Below are positions 1 to 6,923 of a stretch of 9,564 bases of DNA, piece by piece. The notes under the pieces were generated by a model that was not told where the DNA came from, did not search any database, and saw only the letters and a list, made by a program, of their open reading frames with translations. Position 1 is the stretch's first letter. The number at the start of each line of letters is the position of its first letter. The stretch spans positions 1 through 9,564 of the forward strand of contig DALYLJ010000128.1 in the NCBI GenBank assembly GCA_031976395.1, in the 5' to 3' direction. The translations under genes were made by a program, and so were the position numbers. The DNA is from UBA11164 sp002420085. GTDB taxonomy: Bacteria > Pseudomonadota > Gammaproteobacteria > Xanthomonadales > Xanthomonadaceae.

Positions 1-423
1 CGCCACCCGCTCGTCGTCGAAGCCGCGAATGGCCGGTTCCTCGGCGATCCGTCGTGGCCCACCCTGCACTGCCACCCCTGGCACGGCCTCGAACACGTCC
101 TGAAAGCCGTAGGGCTGGAGGGTCTCGATCTGCTCGGCGCTGATCGTCGAGATCGCGGCCGGCGTGGTGAAACGCGGTCGCTCGGTGCGGGTCGCGACCA
201 CCACGATCGGATCGAGCACCGGCCGTGTCGTCGCGTCGGTGAGCACGGGCCGCGTGTAGTCACCGTCCGGGGTCTCGGGCGCGTCGGCATCGGCCATCAG
301 CCGAGTGGCCGACAGGGTGGACCGATCGGGCAGCGTCTGGCCCAGGGCCGACGGCACGATGCCGATGGTGGCGACGGTGGTACACAGCGACGCAGCCAGT
401 GCGCGGGTGAGTTCGTTCTTCAT
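1..423 (-). CDS. TonB-dependent outer-membrane receptor, N-terminal part (runs off left edge)
   Basis: Not closed by a stop: 141 codons are open from an ATG at 421-423 to the window edge. Residues 1 to about 28 form a Sec-type signal peptide (charged MKNELTR start, hydrophobic core, SALG before the probable cleavage site). A linker of about 40 residues follows, then a TonB-box-like segment DPIVVVATRTER at about 71-82, and the start of the plug domain (TISAEQIETLQPYGFQDVFEAVPGV region, then EEPAIRGFDDERV). This order is typical of TonB-dependent receptors, which import siderophores, haem or other ligands across the outer membrane using energy from TonB-ExbBD. The plug start cannot show the ligand. 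A Fur-box-like dyad about 150 bp upstream suggests an iron-related substrate. The linker is too short for a full transducer signalling domain. No strong ribosome binding site is seen; a TTG at 448-450 is the only in-frame alternative before a stop at 460-462. Confidence 0.93.
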   Translation of the reverse strand, partial: MKNELTRALAASLCTTVATIGIVPSALGQTLPDRSTLSATRLMADADAPETPDGDYTRPVLTDATTRPVLDPIVVVATRTERPRFTTPAAISTISAEQIETLQPYGFQDVFEAVPGVAVQGGPRRIAEEPAIRGFDDERVA

Positions 424-571
424 GACATCCGAGCGTGTTCGAGTCGACAAACGCCTGGCTCACGGGAACACCCGTTGGCTTGGCCACCTCCGGCGCAGCA
501 GTGCGAGATCGGGCTCTGGACATCGCGAGCCGGAATCCTGGACCGAGGCCGGACCGAGGCAGTTTCTCATT

Positions 572-590
572 AATGCGAATCGTTCGCAAT
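572..590 (-). promoter_or_regulatory. Fur-box-like operator upstream of the TonB-dependent receptor
   Basis: The segment is a near-perfect dyad, TGCGAAT-C-GTTCGCA (574-588), with arms identical except for one pair and AAT/AAT on the outside. It has the 7-1-7 layout of the Fur site TGATAATnATTATCA and matches it at the outer TG/CA and the central AAT/TT positions. It sits about 150 bp before the receptor start, in an otherwise GC-rich spacer. Two direct copies of GCATTCG (592-598 and 605-611) lie next to it and may be extra half-sites. The Fur assignment rests on site shape plus the kind of gene downstream; no clear -35/-10 pair was found around it. Confidence 0.6.
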
Positions 591-659
591 AGCATTCGGA
601 GGCAGCATTCGTAGGCAAACGGGAACACCCCTGCCGCACTGCGGCGTCCGCCGCCCGAC

Positions 660-686
660 CTCGGTCTGGCTCGGCACCAGACCGAG
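660..686 (-). terminator. Stem-loop just downstream of the exporter operon (possible terminator)
   Basis: A perfect 10-bp stem (CTCGGTCTGG / CCAGACCGAG) with a 7-nt loop begins 17 nt after the stop codon of the HlyD-type gene. Position fits a 3' end of the operon. No T-tract follows on either strand, so it is not a classical intrinsic terminator. It may be a Rho-independent terminator of the tail-less kind, or an RNA-stabilising hairpin. A 13-bp palindrome GCCGCA-C-TGCGGC (633-645) follows downstream on the same strand. Confidence 0.4.
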
Positions 687-703
687 ATGCCGTCCCGACC
701 GAC

Positions 704-1882
704 TCAGTCAACCGCGCGATCGGGACTCCGGACCCGTACTCCGGTCAACTCACCGGCCGGCGGAAAGCGCAACACCTGATCGCCATCGGTCAGGCCGGCG
801 ACCACTTCGCGGTAGCGACCATCGCTGTCGCCGACCTGCACAGATTGCCGGCGCAACCGGCCATCCACCACCTGCCACACGCTCCAGCCATCGGCCTCGC
901 GGCGCAGTGATTCGACCGGCACCCGCAGCGCATCATCGATCGCACGCACGGTGATGTACACCTCGACCTGATAGCCATGACCGAGCGCCGCCGGAGGCTG
1001 ATCGAGGCGAAGTATCACGCGAACCCGCTGCTCCTCCACTCCCAGGGCCGAGACCTTCAACTCGCCCAGAGGCTCGACCCGCTCGACCGTAGCGGCCAGG
1101 GGCGGGCCACCCCAAGCCTCGATGCGCGCTGGCGCGCCGGGGATGAAGCCGACCGCGTCCTGTGAAAGAAAATCGCCCACCACCTCCAGGGTGCGCGGGT
1201 CGCCGATCTCGACCAGCAACTGACCGGCGACCACCGTCTGCTCGCCCTGCACCACCCGCCGCAGCAACACGCCATCGACCGGCGCGGTGAGGGTCAAGCG
1301 ACCCTGACCATCGGGATGAGCGATGGCCAGTTGCGCCTCGGCCTGCTGTCGTCGTGCCTGGGCGACCGCGACCGCAGCGATCGCCTCTGCTTCGCTGGTG
1401 CGAGCGACGGTCAATTCGCGTTCGCTGACCAGGGCGGAGCCTGCGGCCGCCTCCAGCCGCGCGCGGGCATCACCGGCCGAGTCGGCGACGGCGCGCGCCT
1501 GACGCAATGCCGCCGACGCGGCGGCCAGATCGGCCTCGGCCAGCGCCCGACTGCGGGCATCGAGCGGAACCGCCGTGAGCGGCCGGATGTGGGCCACGGC
1601 CTGACCGGCAGTCAGTGCGTCACCCGGCTCCAGCACGATCCGTTCCAGGGTGCCCGGCACCGGTGCCAGCAACGGATACACCTCACGGTAGCGCGTGGTA
1701 CCGCGATCGCTGCGTTCGATCCGCAGGGCGGACCGATCGACCGTGGCGATCTCGAACGCCTGCGGACGTGGCCACAGCGCCAGGGCGGCGGCCACCAGCA
1801 GTGCCAGCAGCAGGATCAGCCACGCGATTGCGGTGCGGCGACGGGGCGTGTTTTTCGATATGAGGGACATGGGCTCACTCAC
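704..1882 (-). CDS. HlyD/MacA-like periplasmic adaptor (membrane-fusion protein) of ABC exporter
   Basis: The 392-residue product has the layout of a membrane-fusion protein. It has a cytoplasmic basic start (NTPRRR), one membrane anchor at about 18-36, a first lipoyl half at about 70-102, an alpha-helical hairpin rich in Ala, Arg and Glu at about 107-190, and a second lipoyl half at 195-230 (LTAPVDGVLLRRVVQGEQTV). A beta-barrel region follows to about 312, then a membrane-proximal domain to the C terminus. Such proteins bridge an inner-membrane transporter to an outer-membrane channel of the TolC type; no channel gene is in the window. The GTG start at 1880-1882 overlaps the permease stop by 8 nt, implying coupled translation. 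An in-frame ATG at 1868-1870 would give a protein four residues shorter and cannot be excluded, since neither start has a strong Shine-Dalgarno sequence. The substrate is unknown. Confidence 0.92.
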   Translation of the reverse strand: MSEPMSLISKNTPRRRTAIAWLILLLALLVAAALALWPRPQAFEIATVDRSALRIERSDRGTTRYREVYPLLAPVPGTLERIVLEPGDALTAGQAVAHIRPLTAVPLDARSRALAEADLAAASAALRQARAVADSAGDARARLEAAAGSALVSERELTVARTSEAEAIAAVAVAQARRQQAEAQLAIAHPDGQGRLTLTAPVDGVLLRRVVQGEQTVVAGQLLVEIGDPRTLEVVGDFLSQDAVGFIPGAPARIEAWGGPPLAATVERVEPLGELKVSALGVEEQRVRVILRLDQPPAALGHGYQVEVYITVRAIDDALRVPVESLRREADGWSVWQVVDGRLRRQSVQVGDSDGRYREVVAGLTDGDQVLRFPPAGELTGVRVRSPDRAVD

Positions 1883-4226
1883 GGGATTTCAAACTATCGA
1901 CCAGGGCGATGCGGTCGATGTCGCGTCGCACCCACAACGCCGCAGCCAGCACTGAACCGAGTGCGATCAATGCAGCCCGGAGGTGCAGCCCCGGCTCGAA
2001 CACCGGCGGGAAGGTGAACAGATCGGTGGCCATCGCCCGCAGGAAGGCATTGGCGAAATGATGGCCGGCGACCAGGCCGATCGGCAGGGCGATCGAGGCC
2101 AGCAGGGCCAGTTCGGCCAACAGCACGTAGCTCGCCTCGCGCCGGCCATAGCCGAGCACCAGCAGGGTGGCCAGGTCGCGGCGCTGCTCGCCGAGGATCA
2201 CGGTCGCGGTGGCGAAGGCGATGCCGGCGGCCATCAGCACGGCGAACACGGTGAACAGGGTGGTCATCATGCCGCTGCCTTCCTTGAAGGTCCGCTGGGT
2301 CGAACGGAATGCCGCCTCGATGTCGCTGCTGCCGACGATCATCGGCGTCTCGCGAACGGCCAGATCGAAAGCATCCGCTGCACCGCCGCGCAGCCGCAGG
2401 TGGGCGCCGCTGATCCGCTCCGGCTGGCCGGCCAGTCGGCCGAGCGCGCCGATCTCCAGATAGGCACTGCTGCCGATCGTCACCTCGATGACATCGACCA
2501 CGGTGACCCGGGCATCTCGACGCGGGCCGCTGGTGAACTGCACCTGCACGCTGTCACCGGGCTGCACCGCCAACTGGCGAGCCAGGCCCGCCGTAAGGAT
2601 CAGGCCGTCCTCGCGCAGCCGCCGCACCCTGCCCTCGGCATCGATCAACCGCTCGAACCGGGGCGCGGACAGCAGGCCGAACAGCACCTCGCTGACTTCC
2701 CGACCGTCATGGCGGAACACCGCATCGAGCGCCAGGAAGGGCTCGGCCTGTTCTACCCCCGGCAATCGGGCGAGTGCGTGCAGCGCGGCCGGACCCGCCG
2801 GCTCGGCCAGGGTCACCGTGCGTTGCTGGCGCTTGGCTTCGCCGAAGCTGAGCTGCAACAGGCGATCGATCGACATCGGCGCCTGCATCGACAGCACCAG
2901 CAGCACCAGGGCCGCACTCAGGCCGATCACCGTGGTCAGCGCCCGGCGCGGATAGCCCAACAGCCGCCGCAGCACCACCCGCGTAAGTGGATCGAAGCCG
3001 CGTGTGGCATGGGCCAGCGGGCCACTGCCGTGCCGAAACGCCGGGGGTGGCGGCGGCGCCAGCGCCTCGGCCGGCCGCAGCGCCATTACCCGACGCAGGG
3101 CCATGCCGCTGCCGAGCACGGCCGCCCCCAGGCCCACGACGATCGCCAGCAGGGCAATCGTCGGTGGCACCCGGTAGACCAATGACGGCAATCGGTAGAT
3201 CTCCAGATACAGGGCACAGAGCTCCCGTCCCAGCCAACTGCCGCTCAGCAACCCGAGCACCACGCCCACCCCGCTCACCACCAGTGCGAAGCCGAGATAA
3301 CCCGCGACCACTTCCCGACCGCGCAATCCGAATGCCTTCAACAGACCAAGGGTGGCGCGCTCGGCCTCGACCAGGCGGGTGAGGGTCAGATTGAGCAGGA
3401 AGGCGGCCACGGCGAGAAAGGCCGGAGGCAGCACACTGGCGAGGGTGCCGAGTTGATCGAGTTCCTGATCGAGGAAGCGTGCCGAAGGAATTCGCGAGCG
3501 ATCCAGCGCCCGTCCGGCACCGTAGCGGGCCAGCAGACGCTCCAGTTCGATCGCCACCGGCTCGGCACGGACCCCTTCGCCCAGGCGCAGCACCACCTCG
3601 TTGAACGCCCCTTGCAGGCCGGCGGCTGCCTCCAGTGCCGCATGTGGCAGCCACAGCACGGCGAAGCGTTCGGGGATCGGCATCAATTCGCCCGGCGGGC
3701 TGATGAACACGAACTCCGGCGAGTTGGCGATGCCGACCACCTGCACCCGCTCGCGCGAGCCGCGCACCGTGACCTCCAACCAGGCACCGGGCCGAAGGCC
3801 GCGTGCCTCGGCAAAGGCATCATTGAGCACCGCCTCGCGCGCCGATGCGCCGCCCTCGGGCCAGCGTCCGGCGGTCAGCCAGGGCCGATTGACGGCCGTG
3901 GATTCGGGGTCATCCAACGACAGCAGACGGGCGCCAAGCGGCTCGACCACATCGGGCAGACTGAGCAGGCCCGGCACCGCCAGGCGTGCCTCCAGCGCCT
4001 CGACCCCCGGAATGGCGGCCACCCGTGCCGCCATCGCCTGCGGCGCCCGCACCAGTGGCAGGTGCAGATCGGCCAGCCGCTGGGCGAGGTAGTAGTCATC
4101 GCGTGCCTGCTCCAACGACACACGGGTGCCCAGGGTCGCCACCAGCAGGCTCACCCCGAGCGCCAGCAGCAGGGCCGCCGACAATGCCTGCGCGCGCAAC
4201 CGCAGCAGATCACGGCCAAGCTTCAT
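1875..4226 (-). CDS. ABC transporter permease, FtsX/MacB-like, two FtsX domains
   Basis: The product is 783 residues if started at the ATG at 4224-4226, which gives MKLGRDLLRLRAQAL before the first membrane helix. The open frame extends 80 codons further upstream, but that part lies inside the ATPase gene in another frame and has no membrane or domain features, so the internal ATG is preferred. Layout: helix 1 at about 13-33; a large periplasmic domain 35-255; a first FtsX unit of three helices at about 258-378, including the cytoplasmic LGLLKAFGLRGREVV coupling motif; a proline-rich cytoplasmic linker (APPPPP, 390-395); helix 5 at about 430-447; a second periplasmic domain to about 650; and a second FtsX unit at 655-770 with LATLLVLGYGRREASY. 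The duplicated eight-helix form fits the FtsX/LolE-type permease superfamily that works with a LolD/MacB-like ATPase. It follows the ATPase by 20 nt and overlaps the adaptor gene. It probably moves a substrate from membrane or periplasm outward; which one is unknown. Confidence 0.9.
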   Translation of the reverse strand: MKLGRDLLRLRAQALSAALLLALGVSLLVATLGTRVSLEQARDDYYLAQRLADLHLPLVRAPQAMAARVAAIPGVEALEARLAVPGLLSLPDVVEPLGARLLSLDDPESTAVNRPWLTAGRWPEGGASAREAVLNDAFAEARGLRPGAWLEVTVRGSRERVQVVGIANSPEFVFISPPGELMPIPERFAVLWLPHAALEAAAGLQGAFNEVVLRLGEGVRAEPVAIELERLLARYGAGRALDRSRIPSARFLDQELDQLGTLASVLPPAFLAVAAFLLNLTLTRLVEAERATLGLLKAFGLRGREVVAGYLGFALVVSGVGVVLGLLSGSWLGRELCALYLEIYRLPSLVYRVPPTIALLAIVVGLGAAVLGSGMALRRVMALRPAEALAPPPPPAFRHGSGPLAHATRGFDPLTRVVLRRLLGYPRRALTTVIGLSAALVLLVLSMQAPMSIDRLLQLSFGEAKRQQRTVTLAEPAGPAALHALARLPGVEQAEPFLALDAVFRHDGREVSEVLFGLLSAPRFERLIDAEGRVRRLREDGLILTAGLARQLAVQPGDSVQVQFTSGPRRDARVTVVDVIEVTIGSSAYLEIGALGRLAGQPERISGAHLRLRGGAADAFDLAVRETPMIVGSSDIEAAFRSTQRTFKEGSGMMTTLFTVFAVLMAAGIAFATATVILGEQRRDLATLLVLGYGRREASYVLLAELALLASIALPIGLVAGHHFANAFLRAMATDLFTFPPVFEPGLHLRAALIALGSVLAAALWVRRDIDRIALVDSLKSRE

Positions 4227-4246
4227 CGACAGGGGCGGCAGTCGCC

Positions 4247-4957
4247 TCACCAGTGCAACTCCGCTGGCGTGGCGCGCCGAGCATTGCTGCGAATCTCGCG
4301 AATACCACCATCGGCAAAGCGGATCACCCGATCGGCCAAGCGCGCCATGTCGGCATTGTGGGTGACGATCAGCAGCAGACAACCGGTCGTGTGATTGGCC
4401 TGCATCAGCGCCTCCAGCACACGGATGCCGGTGGCCAGATCGAGCGCGCCGGTCGGCTCGTCGCACAACAGCACGCGCGGTCGTTTGGCCAGCGCACGGG
4501 CGATCGCCACCCGCTGCTGCTCGCCGCCGGACAACTGCGCTGGAAAGCTGTCCTCACGTCCGGCCAGGCCCATCTCCGCCAGCGCCTGCCGGGGCGACAT
4601 CGGCGTCTCGGCGATGTCGGTGACCAGTTCGATGTTCTCGTGCGCGGTCAGACTCGGAATCAGGTTGTAGAACTGGAAGATGAAACCGACGTGACGGCGC
4701 CGGTACTCGCCCATCGCCCGGCCATCGGCCACCGGCAATGGCTCGCCGGCGAACGCGATGCTGCCCGCACTCGGTACATCCAGCCCGCCCAGGATGTTGA
4801 GCAGGGTGCTCTTGCCGGAACCCGAAGGCCCGAGTACCACCACCACCTCACCGGCGTGCAGGTCGAGATCGATGCCGCGCAAAGCATGCACCGCACCTGC
4901 GCCCACGCCATAGACCTTGGAGATCGCGCGCAGACTGAACAGCGGCTGGGCCGTCAT
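4247..4957 (-). CDS. ABC transporter ATP-binding protein, LolD/MacB-type
   Basis: The 236-residue protein is a stand-alone nucleotide-binding domain of usual length with every key motif intact. Walker A is GPSGSGKST at 43-51, the Q-loop Gln lies in FIFQFYNLIP at about 95, the signature is LSGGEQQR at 142-149, Walker B is VLLCDEPTG at 162-170, the D-loop is ALD and the H-loop is His200 in IVTHN. The FQFYNLIPSLTAHENI stretch is typical of the ATPases that pair with FtsX/MacB-like permeases. It hydrolyses ATP at the cytoplasmic face to drive the permease encoded next. Its ATG at 4955-4957 begins 5 nt after the TetR stop, so the two are almost certainly co-transcribed. AAGGTGG about 15 nt upstream, inside the end of the TetR gene, is the only Shine-Dalgarno-like sequence. 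Confidence 0.96.
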   Translation of the reverse strand: MTAQPLFSLRAISKVYGVGAGAVHALRGIDLDLHAGEVVVVLGPSGSGKSTLLNILGGLDVPSAGSIAFAGEPLPVADGRAMGEYRRRHVGFIFQFYNLIPSLTAHENIELVTDIAETPMSPRQALAEMGLAGREDSFPAQLSGGEQQRVAIARALAKRPRVLLCDEPTGALDLATGIRVLEALMQANHTTGCLLLIVTHNADMARLADRVIRFADGGIREIRSNARRATPAELHW

Positions 4958-4962
4958 CGGAT

Positions 4963-5601
4963 TCAGGCCACCTTGCCCGGGTCACGGCTCGAATCGGCAA
5001 GCAGATGATCGAGCGCCCGATCGAGCCGGCTCGACAGTTCAGCCGGCCGCGCCCCGGTCATCAGACCACCGACCCGCAGACCCACCAGGGTCGCCTGGAA
5101 TACCGCCAGCGCATCGGCTGGCGCCTCGACCCCTGCCCGCGCCAGTGCCGCCGCCAGCATGGCAGCGATGCCGGCATGAAAGCGCACCAGCCAGGCACCC
5201 AGACGGGCATCCTCGTCGGCCGCTGCGACCAGGGCCAGCATCAGCCGTGGCAGTTCGCGATCCGCCAGTTGTGCATGGAGCACAGCGCGCAGGCCATCGA
5301 TGTCCAGCGGTCGTCCGTTGGACTGCACTGAAACACGGGCCTGCATCTGGCTCGCTACGGTTTCAGCGACCGCCATCAGCAGATCGGCCCGACGTGGGAA
5401 GTAATAGGTCAGATGACTCTGACGCAATCTGCTGCGCTCGGCCACCCGAGTCTGGGTGAGTGCATGGAAGCCGTCCTCGCGCAGCACCGCCACCGCCGCC
5501 GACAGCAGCCGCTGGCGGACATCGTCCGCCGGATCGCGCGGCTGCCTGCCCGCAGCCGCTGGCCGGGGATCGGGTGTGACCGAGCGGCGCTTGGTAGTCA
5601 T
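4963..5601 (-). CDS. TetR/AcrR-family regulator, first gene of the exporter operon
   Basis: The product has 212 residues. After a basic, Pro/Ala-rich tail of about 25 residues comes a TetR-type DNA-binding domain at about 26-75: a first helix DVRQRLLSAAVAVLREDGF, then the helix-turn-helix LTQTRVAERSRLRQSHLTYYFPRRADLL. The remaining Ala/Leu-rich helical part is the ligand-binding and dimerisation domain, which is not conserved enough to name an effector. It leads the operon of ATPase, permease and adaptor, so it is probably an autorepressor relieved by a compound the pump exports (inference). The ATG at 5599-5601 is the only reasonable start, because the next GTG codons lie inside helix 1. It sits within the left arm of a perfect inverted repeat and has no visible Shine-Dalgarno sequence, so the mRNA may be leaderless or nearly so. 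Confidence 0.93.
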   Translation of the reverse strand: MTTKRRSVTPDPRPAAAGRQPRDPADDVRQRLLSAAVAVLREDGFHALTQTRVAERSRLRQSHLTYYFPRRADLLMAVAETVASQMQARVSVQSNGRPLDIDGLRAVLHAQLADRELPRLMLALVAAADEDARLGAWLVRFHAGIAAMLAAALARAGVEAPADALAVFQATLVGLRVGGLMTGARPAELSSRLDRALDHLLADSSRDPGKVA

Positions 5602-5629
5602 ACCAAACAGCTTGGTATGACTACCAAGC
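5589..5629. promoter_or_regulatory. Nested double operator over the TetR start codon
   Basis: Two 18-bp arms (5589-5606 and 5612-5629) are exact reverse complements across a 5-nt spacer. Each arm itself contains a perfect TTGGTA-N4-TACCAA palindrome, at 5591-5606 and 5612-5627. The two palindrome centres are 21 bp apart, about two helical turns, so two TetR dimers could bind the same face of the DNA. The left palindrome contains the regulator's start codon. TetR-family operators commonly are 6-N4-6 type dyads next to the regulator's own gene. The binding protein is inferred from position only. Confidence 0.8.
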
Positions 5630-5632
5630 CGA

Positions 5633-5638
5633 AGTCAA
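5633..5638 (-). promoter_or_regulatory. Possible -35 element of the TetR/exporter operon
   Basis: TTGACT (read on the minus strand) matches the sigma-70 -35 consensus at five of six bases and lies directly upstream of the double operator. The -10 would fall within the operator; the nearest candidate, TACCAA at 5612-5617, has short spacing (15 bp) and a poor match. If used, transcription would begin only a few bases before the start codon. The -10 and start point are not settled. Confidence 0.4.
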
Positions 5639-5696
5639 GTCCTCATCCGGACCTGTTCGCCCAACACCGTACCGTCCCCTGTGTTCAAGGCTGAGG

Positions 5697-5738
5697 TGTC
5701 CCTGTTCGGTTGTCCCTGTTCGGTTGTCCCCGTTGGTT
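5697..5738. repeat. Three tandem 14-bp repeats (TGTCCCTGTTCGGT)
   Basis: Two exact copies (5697-5710, 5711-5724) are followed by a third diverged copy, TGTCCCCGTTGGTT (5725-5738). The third copy also provides one arm of a 6-bp inverted repeat with GGGGAC at 5742-5747. The function is unknown. GTCCC-rich short repeats are often found around REP-associated transposase loci, but no such transposase is in the window. Confidence 0.75.
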
Positions 5739-5801
5739 GGAGGGGACGTCGCGGGGGTCACAGCGGGACAATCGAATCAGCGACGTGCGGCGCTGCCGCG
5801 C

Positions 5802-5820
5802 CACGGGCGAGACGCCCGTG
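5802..5820. repeat. REP-like palindrome CACGGGCG-AGA-CGCCCGTG
   Basis: A perfect 8-bp stem with a 3-nt loop, followed by CTACGCG. GC-rich hairpins of the ACGGGCGAGACGCCCGT type occur as dispersed repeats in many bacterial genomes (general recollection, not a search). It lies between the 3' end of the reductase gene and the 5' end of the exporter operon, where REP-type elements are commonly found. There is no T-tract on either side, so a simple terminator is unlikely. Confidence 0.55.
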
Positions 5821-5995
5821 CTACGCGAGGCGGGTTCGACAGCCGGTGTGGCTCGTGCGAAGCGGTCCGCACTGTCATTCCCGAGGCGTGCGCGCCGAGG
5901 TCATGGCGCTGTTGCGGACGCTGCCCCCCGACTTCGGCCAGCCCCAGCCTCAGGCCGCGCTGGCTGTTCTTATCCGTAAGCGTCGGGCGGGTGTC

Positions 5996-6913
5996 TCAGA
6001 GATTGAGCACCAGTTCCGACGATCGTGCCCAGGACACGCAGGTACACAGGCTGGTGCTGCGCTGGGCTTCGGTGAGGCAGACATCGCGATGGTCGGGTTC
6101 GCCGGAAACGACTTCGGTCATGCACGAGGCGCACTCCCCACGTCGGCATTCATAGGGTGCCCATACATCATTGGCGAGCAGCGCGTCGAGGATGCTGGTG
6201 CCGGGCTCGACATCCAGGGTCATGCCGGACAGCGCGAGATGGACCTTGATCGGCTGGTCGCTCGGCCTGAGACTGGCACCGAAGCTCTCGAAATGGACGC
6301 GATCGGCCGGCCAGCCGCGCGCGGCTGCGGCCGCCCGCACCGCTTCGATCAGGCCGCGTGGGCCACAGATGTAGAGGTCGGCGTCGGGGGGAGCCTGGGC
6401 CAGGATCGCCGTGATATCCAGTCCGGGCCGACCCTCACGGTCGATGTAACGATGGATCGCTACCGGGTGATCGGGCAGGCTCAGGAATCGATCGCCGCTG
6501 CGTGCCGCGTAGTGCAACTCGAACGCACCGGCCGAGCGGGCCAGTGCCGCCATCATCGACAGGAATGGCGTGATGCCGATGCCACCGGCGATGAACACGC
6601 TGTGTCGAGCCTCCAGACGCAGCGGAAAGGCATTGAACGGGCCGGAAACGCTCAGCCGATCCCCCACCGCCAGACGATCGTGCAGCCAGGCCGAACCGCC
6701 GCGACTCGGCTCGGTGCGCAGCACACAGATCTGGTACTGGGTGGGATCGTCCGGCGCGGAGGTGAGCGAGTAGCGTCGTGTCAGCCCGGCAAACGCCAGT
6801 TCGATGTGTGCCCCGGGCTTGAAGCTCGGCAAGGCCGCGCCATCGGCGGCAGCCAGGGAGATGCGCAGGGTGTCCGCTGCGACGAGGGTCTTGTCGGTGA
6901 CGATCAGGTCCAT
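5996..6913 (-). CDS. Phthalate-dioxygenase-reductase-type oxidoreductase (FMN, NAD, [2Fe-2S])
   Basis: The 305-residue protein has three modules in the order of the class IA phthalate dioxygenase reductases. An N-terminal flavin barrel carries RRYSLTSAP at 46-54 (flavin phosphate contact). The NAD(P)H domain carries GGIGITPFLSM at 110-120 and ICGP at 182-185. A C-terminal plant-type ferredoxin domain has Cys256, Cys261, Cys264 and a fourth ligand, probably Cys292 before Val-Ser, in the C-x4-C-x2-C...C pattern. Such proteins pass electrons from NAD(P)H via flavin and the iron-sulfur cluster to an oxygenase or another acceptor in the cytoplasm. VanB- and PobB-like proteins have the same layout, but no Rieske oxygenase partner is encoded nearby. 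Its direct neighbour, 10 nt upstream in the same operon, is a split-barrel flavoprotein, the likely partner. Cys279 and Cys290 are extra cysteines near the cluster. Confidence 0.93.
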   Translation of the reverse strand: MDLIVTDKTLVAADTLRISLAAADGAALPSFKPGAHIELAFAGLTRRYSLTSAPDDPTQYQICVLRTEPSRGGSAWLHDRLAVGDRLSVSGPFNAFPLRLEARHSVFIAGGIGITPFLSMMAALARSAGAFELHYAARSGDRFLSLPDHPVAIHRYIDREGRPGLDITAILAQAPPDADLYICGPRGLIEAVRAAAAARGWPADRVHFESFGASLRPSDQPIKVHLALSGMTLDVEPGTSILDALLANDVWAPYECRRGECASCMTEVVSGEPDHRDVCLTEAQRSTSLCTCVSWARSSELVLNL

Positions 6914-6923
6914 GCTCGGGACT

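Larger units (their letters stand above)
5602..5995. other. Non-coding spacer between the reductase gene and the exporter operon
   Basis: These 394 bp hold the right part of the TetR operator, a -35-like element, three tandem 14-bp repeats, a GTCCCC/GGGGAC inverted repeat (5726-5731 and 5742-5747) and a REP-like stem-loop. Open frames across it are extensions of frames antisense to the neighbouring gene and show no domain. No T-tract terminator for the reductase gene was seen here. The repeat content and lack of genes suggest old mobile or REP-type insertions. Confidence 0.6.

Noticed and set aside
462..630. 12-bp direct repeat ACGGGAACACCC at 462-473 and 619-630
   Set aside because: The two copies are short and far apart with no shared flanks or element between them, so chance is a fair explanation.
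1983..3185. 400-codon plus-strand open frame rich in Gln, His and Arg
   Set aside because: It is antisense to the permease gene, with composition typical of a reversed membrane-protein frame.
4227..4466. 80-codon upstream extension of the permease frame
   Set aside because: It lies wholly within the ATPase gene in another frame, is Arg/Cys/His-rich without membrane helices, and the internal ATG at 4226 gives a normal permease N terminus.
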